In this document: one piece after another, positions 45,860 through 56,519 of the stretch
Layout: the number at the start of each line of letters is the position of its first letter
How positions within the stretch are numbered: position 1 is the first letter of the stretch
Origin: Floccularia luteovirens
Lineage: Eukaryota > Basidiomycota > Agaricomycetes > Agaricales > Squamanitaceae
Assembly: GCA_009739215.1 (NCBI GenBank)
Contig: VSJF01000001.1
Span: forward strand, 1,922,001-1,986,000
Length of the DNA stretch: 64,000 nt
Reading direction: 5' to 3'
Notes under the pieces: generated by a model
Told to the model about the DNA's origin: nothing
Databases searched by the model: none
What the model saw: the letters and a program-made list of their open reading frames with translations, nothing else
Made by a program: the position numbers and the translations under genes

Positions 45860-48800
45860 TCACCATATGTGTGGGGCGGAGGGCAAGAAGTCGTTCGGCA
45901 ACAAAAATGCATCCATCCCATTTTGTGAGAAAGAGTTTCCACCTAAACTTTGATCAGATATCCATACAGGCAATTGCTCACTGGACGTTGCTTCAAAATC
46001 TCGCCAAATGTGTTCGGCATATGTCAGATTTTGTGCTGGTGGGTGGTAGGGCCCATGTGGAACATCTCCAACGACAACATGAACTTCTGGACTGGGAAAT
46101 GAGGTTTCATATCCGGGTGAGAAGGGCTCGGGGTTCCTGTGTTGGTTAACTTGGGTAGGAGTTTGGGGGTTCCCTGGAGCATGATCAATTGCCATCCCAA
46201 GTCTTTGAGGCTCTCGTAGGATTTTTGTACTCCTGCGGCGTTTGGATCTTTTCAGCATTAGCTGGAGGGTTACAGCATATCTCTTTCCAGGTACTAGCAG
46301 TCATCTTCAGCCAATAGATAACATACGTTATAATGTACGTACTTTCAGCCATGAGGGTTATCAGCTTCCCGACCTGAGCTTTTATCTCCGTTATGTCGCA
46401 ATCGTTTGGGCTGGAATGACTCGCTAAGTACGATGCTCTGGCGTTCCTACAATTAGAATAAAAATGAAACTCACAATAATCGACCCAGACGTAGTAAGAA
46501 AGAAGCAGCAAAAGTTGCAGTTGCATGGGTATAATGAACGGCTTTATCACAAGTTACAATCAGACCTTTTGATCTACATTTGATCACATACCATATTTCA
46601 TGCCTTCCCGATATGCGGGGGAATTGACTGTAATGTCCAATCCTTGTCTAGCAATCTGAATGGATTGGATAGCAAGATTTCTTTGGGGCAGCGGCATTCT
46701 TTGGACGTCATCTGGGCCATTTATGCCCCGTAATGCTGTGGCATTATGGAATAGCTCAGCATGTAGACGTTGTATCTGTAAGCTTTGACGATAGAAGGCT
46801 GGAAGATGTTTATTGTAGGTGTGTATATTAATGTTTACGATAAGTCTTACCAGCATCTTCATATTTTTGAGAGAATGTTTGGTCCCAAAACGTATACCAG
46901 TTGCGAAATTCGTGATCAGCCCGGTGAAGAACATCAAAATCAGCCTCTTTCACAGGCCCTTCCAAAGGAGCAAGTGCATTATGAACTTTTTCTCTGATTT
47001 GAACAAGTTCAACAGTCGAAACTAATCGCATATCATCCTCAATGGACAGCGGATGGTGCAAAATATAGCGGCAATCTTGTATGCTTTCGTCATCTTTTAG
47101 TACAGCAGGACGACCCGTACCATAGGAGAGCCTGTAATAACTACTTTAAAGCCATGAGCGGAGAATTGTACACTCACTCACTGATGCTCAAACAAATAGA
47201 GACAAAACCAAGTTCTTGATGCAATAACAAGATCTTTGTCTTGGACAGTATCCATTTTATTAGCGTTCATTCGCCTTTGAAGTTTCGGCCACGCTTTGTG
47301 CATCGCTGCAATACAATGGTATCGTTAGCACAAGCTTTTAAAGGAATGATTAGGCACTTGAACGTACACAATTCCATAGCCATTCGAACAGCATGACCTC
47401 CACTTAGCCAGCCATTTTCCGACCACCCGGAAACCAGGACTATTGTGAGGACAACATCAGACAAAGAAAATTGGAAAGACGGTCGACGGACTCATAGATT
47501 GAACAGCCTCATAACCCATTACGGGAGTAAACAGTGTGGCGCGGGAGATTGTTTGTACTTCGTCAAGGCAATTGAGGTATGTATCACTTGCCTTTCCTGT
47601 AATATGCTTAGTATTTCTCGAGTTCACGGATAACTTCACACACCTCCTCCATCCCTGACACGGGAAGCAATCATACATATGCAATCGACAGCAAATGGAG
47701 AGCGTTCATGCAAGGCATCATAGGTGTCTACGTTGGAATCGAAGACAGGTCTGTCAGGATGGATGAGTCAAAATGTTCAAACACATAGATGATGACCGCA
47801 TACAAGAAAGTAGAACATCCGTGATAAAATCTATGAGCAGATGTTAAATTTATGCATGAAATGAAAAGAAATAATTCATACATGCCAAAAAGCTCCCGGG
47901 CCTCAGATTCAGTAATGATGTTCTTAGTCACGACTACAAGAAAATGACATGTAAATATAATGAAGGAGGAAACAGAGTCGTTTTACCATCTTGGTACGGC
48001 TGCTGCAGTCTCCTTCGTTTTCTCGGATGCCTATCGGGAGAAGGAGACCTGTTCCGACTGTGTGGTTCGCTGTTATCGCCATTGCCCTGTGGTATATTAT
48101 TACGCCATGTGAGTTGATTCGACAAGAATGACGTACCTTCGATGCATTCTCAATGGCTACAGCGGCCAAGCCCCTAAGAACCTCCCAAGGTGCCACAAGA
48201 CCAGATGCCGGTAATTCACCATTCTCATCATCATCGAAATCAGATGAATCAGCACTCGTGACATTAGAAGATGGAGGGGCGTGTCTCTTAGAACCAGTGA
48301 TGCCATATTTTCCTGCGGGTTTTTGTGACTGTGTGTCGGTTTGATAGCGGACTGATGATACATTTCCCTGTTGAGATGTAGGTGGACCCATTGTCTGAAT
48401 ACTGGAAAAGGGAGGTAAAACAGGGCCCTGTGCTGCTTGATTGGTATATGTGTGTCCCTGGTGAAAGTTCCCATATGATGGCGAAAGTGGTTGTTGATCG
48501 CCAGACGGAGATTGTTGACTTTGTGCAACAGGTGGAGGATACCCTGGATGTGATATAGATGCTCGTGGCTGACGTGATGCAGGGGCATGCATGATTGGTC
48601 CGTGGGGGGTGCTAAATGAGTTAGGTCCAGTAGGAGGTGATGGTCGCAGGTCATTTACATGCTGATGGCTTGCTGTTGGAGTTGACATTGAAGGTGAATT
48701 CATGTTTGGAGATTGTTGAAACGAAGGTGGGTATACTGATGGAGATCGAGCGTTAAAGGTACCACCCCGCAAATGAGCAACCAGCTCTGACAAAGTATTC

Positions 48801-49285
48801 GAAATGGCTGTCTGAGTATGGCGGATTTCAGCCACATGAGCTTCGAGGCTACGAATGCGTCTGGGATGCGCGTAGTTGGTTCAAGTTGTCTGGTGGGGAT
48901 GTGTTAACTCACTCTAAGCCGGCTTCTCCGGTTAATGTAGCTTCCCTCGAAGGTTTCTCGAAGAGACATTCCAGACCAGTGTTTCGGCAGCGCCTGCAGG
49001 GGGGGTTATCGGCACCTTCACATCTCATCTTCTGTTTCCTACATGCATTCTATAAGGAGAAGGTAGACACAATCAGAGGCAAAGCAAGGAGGGTCATTGA
49101 CTACTCACGCAGGCACCTGTGAGATTGCATAATGAGAGAAGGACATTTAATACAACGAGTTATATAGCAAACATACGAGGGACGCGGTTTAGAGTTTTCA
49201 CTACAGGCTTGATATCTCTTTTTTCACCCTTGTCATCATCTTCCTGCTTCTTGATAGTGGTATTTGTTGAGATACTAGTATCCAT
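45860..49285 (-). CDS. Zn2Cys6 fungal transcription factor
   Basis: The first in-frame ATG is 49285 (MDTSISTNTTIKKQEDDDKG). The DNA-binding cluster reads RACNACRKQKMRCEG, then CRRCRNTGLECLFEKPS: six Cys with the C-x2-C-x6-C ... C-x2-C-x6-C spacing that binds two zinc ions. It is built from three exons, the middle one an 8-nt microexon. A linker and coiled-coil dimer helix (VAEIRHTQTAISNTLSELVA) follow. A long Ser/Pro/Gln-rich region and the basic RHPRKRRRLQQPYQD come next. The fungal-specific regulatory domain contains NIITESEARELFGMF, YHGCSTFLPVFDSNVDTYDA and SPFAVDCICMIASRVRDGG. Further exons carry the remaining helices. The C-terminus LPNDFLPSAPHIW ends at 45860. Its target pathway cannot be read from the sequence, and no neighbouring cluster suggests one. 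Confidence 0.9.
49109..49116 (-). other. 8-nt microexon GTGCCTGC carrying the first zinc-cluster cysteine
   Basis: The upstream exon ends RVP plus one base at 49177; the downstream exon starts AATGCATGTAGG at 49049. Between them GTGCCTGC is bounded by acceptor CTCACAG and donor GTGAGT, with introns of 60 and 59 nt. Inclusion gives P-R-A-C-N-A-C-R-K-Q-K, the standard opening of the cluster; skipping it loses the first ligand and the frame. Confidence 0.85.
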
Positions 49286-49506
49286 CGATTTTCTCGCAAA
49301 CGAGGGCACGTAGCCGGTGCGCAAGAGGCAGATGCGGGGAAAGATGGGTATGAACAACCATATACAAATTATGGTACTAATCAGGAGACAGGGACTTTGT
49401 CAGGTAAACAACGACAATCATACCATTGTCGCTACTCCGAAAGGTACAGAATCAATATCAATTCAATCCAACCTGCAAAATAATAATCTAACAACTCTAT
49501 AGCGAC

Positions 49507-52500
49507 CTAGCTGCCAATTCGTTGCCGCCGAAATGCAGATTCAACATCCGCAGTAGTATATTCCACAGACACCCCAGCATCTCTGTAACACTGCACGATT
49601 TGAGAGGAAAAGTGGTCACTCAATTTCATGAACTCTTCTTCACACGCCTTCCATACACCAACGAGAACTGTGCCTGCAACGATCACACCACCTTCCCCTG
49701 TCGTCGTCTCCCCAGATGCTTCTGTAAAGTGTTTTTCAACCCGTTTGAACAGGGCATCAACATGTTTGCGTATGTCTTTGGCAGTGAACTCCTTAATTGT
49801 CTTTTTCAGCGACGATTTGTTGTACATGCTATTCTTCGCAATATCTGCTGGCGTGGTATTTTTAAGAAGTTGATCTACACCTTCAACAAAGTCCTGTCAT
49901 AATAAGCGTCATTTTTTCTAGCCGTCCATATAATGTGCAAATTTTCGTACGATTAATTTGCCGAAAGGTCGTCTGATTACAATCTTGATGTATGCATTAA
50001 GGTTTTCGTCATAAATTGCTTCCGCTCGTCTTGAGAAGATCGAGATTGAATTGCTCTCCATTTTTGAAAGTTCGGCTACAAAATAATGCATGTTTTCTGT
50101 GGGAAGAATAAGTATTATGACCCTCCGAAAAACATCGTAAAATACCAAGCAATATGACATGATAATTCAAATGTCCCTTGTCCTCATCTTCTCCCTCCAT
50201 CTTTGCCATTTGCTTCAATGAGTCAAACATAGTATGCACGATCTTCTCGTATGCGGAGTCTACACTTGTCCTTATTTCCAACCCATCTGCACCAACTAGC
50301 TGATGTTCAACCTTTGCCACATAACTCGGGAAATTCTTGATGAAATGTGCTACTCCCTTCCGTTTCTTAATTGTAAGTTTTGTTTGCTCGATTTTTTTCA
50401 ATTGCTCATTCTAAACAAGTTGCATTAGAAAGTCCTCATTCACGAAATAATAACTGTACCCACAATGTGTCTTTCAAAAACACCCTTGCAGCGTGAGATT
50501 TGCTTGTTGAGCAATGAAGTTATGTATTGACTACCTCGCTCTTCTGCCTCGGTTTGGAAACGTTCAAGAATGGCAATAATTCCGAATATCTCCCTAATAC
50601 ACGATGAAATATTAGAATCTCTTTGTGCCTCAATTAACTCACATGTTGTCTTTTTGTAACATATTATCGACCCATACTTTCATTTCCGCCGGTAAGAACC
50701 CAAAAATCAAATCCATGGCCCCGCGAACAAGTTTCGATGTCGCTGCATTGAGTGCGAGTGAACGACCTGCTTGCCTTCGGAAGTAATTATCGAGACCCAT
50801 ATAATCTGCAAATGTTAGCGCAGCATCGTTGATCTGCAGGAAATCGGCGATAAATTCATCTTCTTGATAGATCAATGGTGTTATTTGTTCCAGAATCAAC
50901 CCAAACACCTTGCATTTTGTCAAGGCACATGAAACAACAACACTAAAATAAGACTCACTTCTGAAGCACGCAGGTCACCATCATTGTGTTTTTCTTTGTC
51001 TTTATTCCGATTCTCGATTGGTGAACGTATCAGGGTTCCTGCACGCCTCATGCTATTTGCACCTTTTGATATGCTAATTGACGAGCTTGCGTTGGAGCCT
51101 AAATGATCTCAGTTCCTTCTATGGATTTTAGTGTTACAGATAAAAACTACCTTGTTCATGTTCCTCTTCCGAGCTCCGCTTTACCATGGGGTTATACAAT
51201 TTGAACAACGCTTTGATCTGTGTACCGTGTAATTCGCTCGCCGCGGAAAAATAGGCCTGCCTATGAACATTGAGTGCTGAATGAATCCGACGGGATCAAA
51301 CTCACAGCACATAAGCGACCAAATATAGTTTGATCCATTTCTCTCAAATACAACATGAGACCTGAGTATCTTCCCAGATACGCCTCAATGTCTTGGTGCT
51401 GCTTGATGGAAGGTCGACCACGCTTTGGGACTTCGATGCCGCTGTTGTCCCCTAACAATAGACGTGACTAGAACCGAGTTAGAAATTTGTTCGGAAACGG
51501 ACATTATGTGCTTAAATATGTACCCACCTGAGCCGTGAACATAATCGATAGGAAGTCAAAGATTCGTTTGCAGAACTGAGAATTGTGTGTCTGGTACTCT
51601 TGCAACCGCTCCATCGTAGCAGCCATATCTGTGTTGAATATGAGTAAGTTCTCTCTTAGACGAGGACAGGATTCATACCAGAATCACGGCCAGCTTGGAG
51701 AGCCTTGTAGAGTTCTGTCGCAGATTCTTCTAGACGTTGAATACTCTGAGATTTTTCTAGTGACTCTTGTGTGAGGGTAACTAAAGTATCTTGATTAACA
51801 TCAACAGTTTGCTATAGCATGCAGCAATAAGAAACAAGGTAGAGCGAGAAAGAAGCATTTGCACATACGAACAGATTCTCCAGTTCGTTCAGAAGGGCTC
51901 GTTGGTTCTGATTCTGAACCTGCAAGCCTCTGTTCTGCGACTGTATATAAGAAATGTCATCATTAACAGCCTAAAAGTAAACAAGCCATTATTAGCATCG
52001 AAGCCTCTCAACTTGCAGCTGACAGACATTAAGATGTATGTTATATGTAGAGATCAGCCCATCCATATTATCAAGCTCCGCAATTGCATCGTCCATATAT
52101 TTCATGACGAGTCCCACGCGATCATCGGATTCTAGGAATGAGTGGATATTGGCCTAGAACGAACAGTATGTCAATTGCTACAAAGAAAATAAAGCTTAGA
52201 TGACAACCTTGTCTAGAGCCATCAGCTCGTCAAGCAGCCTAGCCTCAATCAAATCAACAGCACCACGCCTAGAATTCTTTCCAAGTATGCCTTCGCCCGT
52301 CCACTCATAACCTTCAATCATTTCTTCAACACTTGACAAGGTAACCTGGGCATCGCCTTCCTCCGTTTCGATGTCAAGCTGATTGGTATCATCACCACCG
52401 CTGTTCAGAAGCCGGTCGAGTGTCACCTGGTTTGTAAGATCAAAGAATGATATACGGGCGCTTTGATCTCTGCGGGGAGGTAAGCTCTCGGGTATAGTGG

Positions 52501-53527
52501 GGGCATTTGCTGTTCGCGCAGATATAGTACGAGACCGAGGAGGTGGAGGAGAGAGATCCCTTGATTTCACTTTGGAAAAGTTCGCAGTATCGACTATGTT
52601 CTGGGTTGTTTGGATGGATGAATTATCGACTACTGGAGATTGCACAGTGGTTAGTGAATTGGCGGCTGGGACAAGACCAGATGTGGGTTCTATCGTGGAC
52701 GGCCGTCGTTGCCGTGGCATCAATGGTGCAGGGGGTTGTTGTGCAACAGTTACGGAAGGGGGCCGCGCAAAACTTGAAGAGCCAGTTCTTGAATGGCCTG
52801 TTGATAATTCACGCAGTGTGGAGACAGGGGAGCTAGCTTCGGAAGTGGCGAAACGGTTTTGACTGTGAGAGGAGGATAATGGGATCTGGAGGTTATTTTC
52901 AACATGATCAAATTGAGGGGGGGCCGGTTGTTCTGTGTGTACGTGTCAATGAGCAATAATTTTCCTCAGAAATGACATCTAATACTTACTGGAAGCATCC
53001 GCTTCATACTGGAACCCATCCACTTGTAATGTTGATCCCCCAGTCACATCATTGAACAGACGGATCGTGGCCTCCAGGAAATTGTGTTGGTCATTTTGGT
53101 CCTCAGTTTGCCATTTGTAAGTTCTGGCCAGAGTGACAGTGAAAACTGACGGCTGAGGAACATAAGCGTCTTCGTTATGATTATCTTTTACCAGAGAAGA
53201 ACTAGCATACACTAATGACGTTTATTGCGCGAAGCTCTGATAATTTCCAGGTCTTTCCGACAGAGAAAGAGCCATTTGTGTTCAACTTGGACTTGTGAAT
53301 GAAACCACTTCCATTGCTTGCCTCTGATACGACACTTACAATATTGCTTCTGGGTGAAAATATTGCAACATACGAGAGAGTAATATGTATCGCGGCTTCC
53401 TTCCTCCTCCCTCAGGTCCTGCGTCTTCCCATATTTTGATATGTGAAACGTACGTTTCTTCTAAGGAACCACTCGCATTGCGTTTGGAGAAGACGGACTC
53501 AATGATTTTTTGTCGCTGACTAGCCAT
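49507..53527 (-). CDS. SEC3: Exocyst subunit Sec3
   Basis: Sec3 is the exocyst subunit that marks secretion sites by binding PI(4,5)P2 and Rho GTPases. The start at 53527 reads MASQRQKIIESVFSKRNASG. The N-terminal PH-like Sec3-PIP2 domain includes KPRYILLSR, the exon SKLNTNGSFSVGKTWKLSE and SVFTVTLARTYKWQTEDQND with NFLEATIRLFNDV. A Ser/Pro-rich linker follows. The coiled-coil helical body starts at LNSGGDDTNQLDIETEEGDA and EEMIEGYEWTGEGILGKNSR, then LIEARLLDELMALDKVV. It continues through LLGDNSGIEVPKRGRPS, LEQITPLIYQEDEFIADFLQ and KVWVDNMLQKDNM. The C-terminus, TIKEFTAKDIRKHVDALFKR to YTTADVESAFRRQ, ends at 49507 and matches the Sec3 tail. More than ten GT-AG introns are needed. Confidence 0.9.
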
Positions 53528-54004
53528 GAGGGTTTCCTCGATCGTCGGATAGCACTTTGTTAATAGTTAGAGTTAGAATCTATATGTACAATCCCACGGT
53601 CCCATCCATGTATAGACTTGACAAATGAAACTGAAGGAACTTCGAGTCCACCGTGTAGTAGCTCTTGTCCCGTTAACGTTATGTTGAGAAACAACTGTCA
53701 GATCCGTCTGTTGTCTACGTTGATATTTAATAAATGGGTTTGGAGTACCTCAGTGATATGTGCTGAGAAACGAAGCCACCAAAGAACAATACCGGTAAGT
53801 GCCGTTTTAGCTACAAAGACAATTATTACTCTTCCAACTGACCACAGCGACCATACCTTGTTCATACTCCTATATAACAACCGGGTTCATGTTCATGATT
53901 TCTTTAACGTGAAATCCCTTCGTTTACATATCTGACGCGCTAGTCGCTGCCAGAAACCTGCTAATAATCATCGCTCCTTCCCCTCGAACTGGTTTCAACC
54001 CCTT
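53528..54004. promoter_or_regulatory. Divergent promoter region, SEC3 / homeodomain gene
   Basis: These 477 bp separate the divergent starts of SEC3 and the homeodomain gene. Short frames here show no conserved content. I see no unambiguous TATA box, repeat or RNA gene. An upstream exon of the homeodomain gene could lie here, because its N-terminus is not conserved. Confidence 0.45.
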
Positions 54005-54738
54005 ATGACTTTTGTCACTAATCACGGCCCTCTTCATTTTCTCGCTGAAATTGCAGTATCGTGCTCTAAGGAACAGTTTCTTAACGAGCAGACAACAGAC
54101 TACCAGAGTGACTCGACTCACTCACCACTTTCATCCATCACGATATCAAACACCCAAGGAAACTATGACCTCCAGCCTCACTCTCATAATCGACATTCTT
54201 CAATTTCCAAGGCTGGATGTCTGAATCCTTCGGGCAAGTATGCAAATACGCCAAAACGAAGAAAAACGCGAAAACCTTCTCAAGTTCAACTGAGGATGAA
54301 ACTACAAGTTCAAAACCGCCGGAACGAGCTCATGGGGCGTGCATTGAAGATTCAATCATTAGACAACTCCCCTGTTAACGATCGCCAACTCCTTGTACTT
54401 CGTATGGTCTATGATGAAATCACCACGTATCCTAGTGAGTCCTGGATGGTAGTTTTGGCAGTTATCATCAATCGGTAAGTTCTTGTTCAACAGTGCAACT
54501 AATACATTAAAAGCTTGACTGATATATTTTTAGAGCTTTCAAACAAGTTAAGAATTGGTTCTCAAATGAACGACAGAAGTCAAGAAGTGGGGATATCATG
54601 ATCATAGAGACTGAGGACGGCGACAAGGTGAAAATGAGACCGGCAGCATTGCAATATTGTAAAGACTGGTCGGATAAGGTGTTTGAAGAGGTTGTAATGA
54701 TTTTTCATTTTAAGTTATTGCGGAACGCTCACAGCTAA
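54005..54738 (+). CDS. Short homeodomain protein
   Basis: The predicted start at 54005 is the first ATG of the open frame and is not backed by conservation. The N-terminal 90 residues are Ser/His/Asn-rich. A basic run, TPKRRKTRKPSQVQLRMK, precedes the domain. The homeodomain covers about residues 105-175: NDRQLLVLRMVYDEITTYPS, ESWMVVLAVIINR, and after a 54475-54532 intron AFKQVKNWFSNERQKSR. The recognition helix keeps the invariant Trp, Phe, Asn and Arg (W-F-x-N-x-R). The turn between helices 1 and 2 fits canonical spacing. The tail after the domain is only about 45 residues, and its end depends on whether an intron starts at GTTGTA near 54691. DNA binding is expected. Basidiomycete mating-type HD proteins are longer, and no partner HD gene lies next to it, so this is not a b-locus pair. 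Confidence 0.75.
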
Positions 54739-54945
54739 TCATGTGGTTTTTTTCATGAACTTTACTTTAGATAGTATCTGGTATAATGGTTCTAATGTCA
54801 TCCTTAATATAACTGTTCAAAGTACACTTGTAGTCACGTAGTAAAATATGAATCAAATTGTCTAAAGGAGGCATCATAAAGAATTCTTTCAATTATGGTC
54901 TCCCAACCTAAATCATATATGTTGTCGACCAAACGTCCACTGGAG

Positions 54946-56375
54946 CTATCTTTGACCAATGACTTCGTTGCACCCATCGCGTCGGGCTTGATATCGTTTT
55001 CCCCTCCAGACAACCTCATCACCAGCCATAGCGACCAACCAGACGGGAAACGCTATGAGTTCTCTGATTGCCCAAGCTGTTAGGAATGGTACAAAAGCTG
55101 TAGTTGGGATTGGGTAGTTCGCAAGTGACGCGTAAACATCCAAATCGATTGTCAGCCAAAGCACGAAATGCAGGCAGAAGAGAATCCAAAGGGGGAGGCT
55201 ATAAAGTTGTCTGCTGCTGAAGCATAGAACAGCGAATAGCATAACAGATTCTGTGAAAGGTTCCAAGCAAGTAGCCGGCAAAGCCATATGTTTCCTTACG
55301 CGAATCCAACGAACACGTCTCCATACATAGTCAGATAGTGTCATGTTCCCTACAACATTGTGTGCGACGTCACAAGATAGGTCGTGACGAAGCCCAAGTT
55401 CGTGCCATAGGGCACTCCCAATCATATTATCTTCAGCGAGGAATCGTCCAAAGGTGTGCAGCCCATATTCTTCGCTTGAGAAATTCGTGTTTTCATGCCT
55501 TGGCTTTAAAGAACCATTGACCCGTTCAAGATCTGATCGTCGATAAAGGTTGGATTTCCCTACGACACATGAGTCAACGGCGAACGCATTAATGGCGATA
55601 TACATTTTTGCGTGATTGGTATTCAGAAAAGCTTCTTCAATTCTGGAACCAATTTGTGACCCTCTAACGGATGCGAAAGGAACATGATGCACCAAAGCAA
55701 CTTGTTTGGAAGGAAAAGAATCTAGCACAGGTTTTGAGTTGATGAGGATGTCCACAGAGCGTGCAAGTGTTCCGGGGTCGGCGGTGACATTCGAATCAAT
55801 AACCCAAAGGATATCGTTTGTGGCCTTGCGGTAAGAGCGGATTAGGTTGTTGACTTTAGGATTTACGCCAACAATCTCTTCGCCTGGACAATTTCGCAAT
55901 AAGATGTAAAGCTCGACACAATCGTAATCATGCTACTCACCAATAATTATATCAGTCTTGATATTTGGGTATCTGTTCATTAGTTCCCTGACGATAGGTA
56001 GCGCTTGGTCGCGTTCGCTTGCAACAGAGAATAGGATTTCATAATTTGCATACTCCTGCTTGAATGTGGATTCTAGGTTTTCGTAGAGGTTAATATCTAG
56101 ACCTTTAAGAGGCCGAAGTATTGATACACCAGGGACAGAAGCCGCAGGAGCTGAAGATAGTGGAGATCTCGGTCGTAAACGATATCTTCGTCTTCTGTCT
56201 TTATTTGTAAGTTTCTGAATATTTCTGCAGTTAGGACTACTTACGCTCCAATGCAACCAACCAACCCGATGGTCCAAACAAGCAAGTACCAAGTTAATCC
56301 AATTATTGAGATAGAAAATAGGACGAAATCATAGTTTAGAGAGAAGACTTCTGATGTTTGGGTCACCACACCCAT
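54946..56375 (-). CDS. GCS1: Ceramide glucosyltransferase (GT21)
   Basis: The enzyme transfers glucose from UDP-glucose to ceramide at the Golgi/ER face; fungal glucosylceramides matter for growth and are antifungal targets. The start at 56375 opens MGVVTQTSEVFSLNYDFVLF and an N-terminal membrane span ending GLVGCIGA. After the intron comes SVPGVSILRPLKGLD (D1), with NLYENLESTFKQEYANYEIL, then ATNDILWVIDSNV (D2), FASVRGSQIGSRIEEAFLNT and FLAEDNMIGSALW (D3, in the ED pair). The R-x-x-R-W product motif is RRVRW. Two or three C-terminal spans follow: TESVMLFAVLCFSSRQL, LWILFCLHFVLWLTI and ELIAFPVWLVAMAG. The end is 54946. All family catalytic motifs are intact, so the gene should be active. Confidence 0.94.
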
Positions 56376-56519
56376 AATCCTGCAGTTGTTGAAAACCGCT
56401 CGCGAACTGTATTACTCATTTAGACCGTGGAAAACCTGGGAAGCACTCTGTATATGACGTAATATTGTCCGGAACTTCAAGTCCACAAGTTCCCCTCCTC
56501 CAAGCCATAATAATTTGAA
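56376..56519. promoter_or_regulatory. Divergent promoter, ceramide glucosyltransferase / thiolase
   Basis: Only 144 bp lie between the two divergent ATGs of two lipid-metabolism genes. No fatty-acid response element or TATA box is evident to me. Confidence 0.45.

Noticed and set aside
53528..54004. Mating-type b-locus (HD1/HD2 pair) at the homeodomain gene
   Set aside because: There is only one homeodomain gene; the divergent neighbour is SEC3, and no second homeodomain lies in the window.
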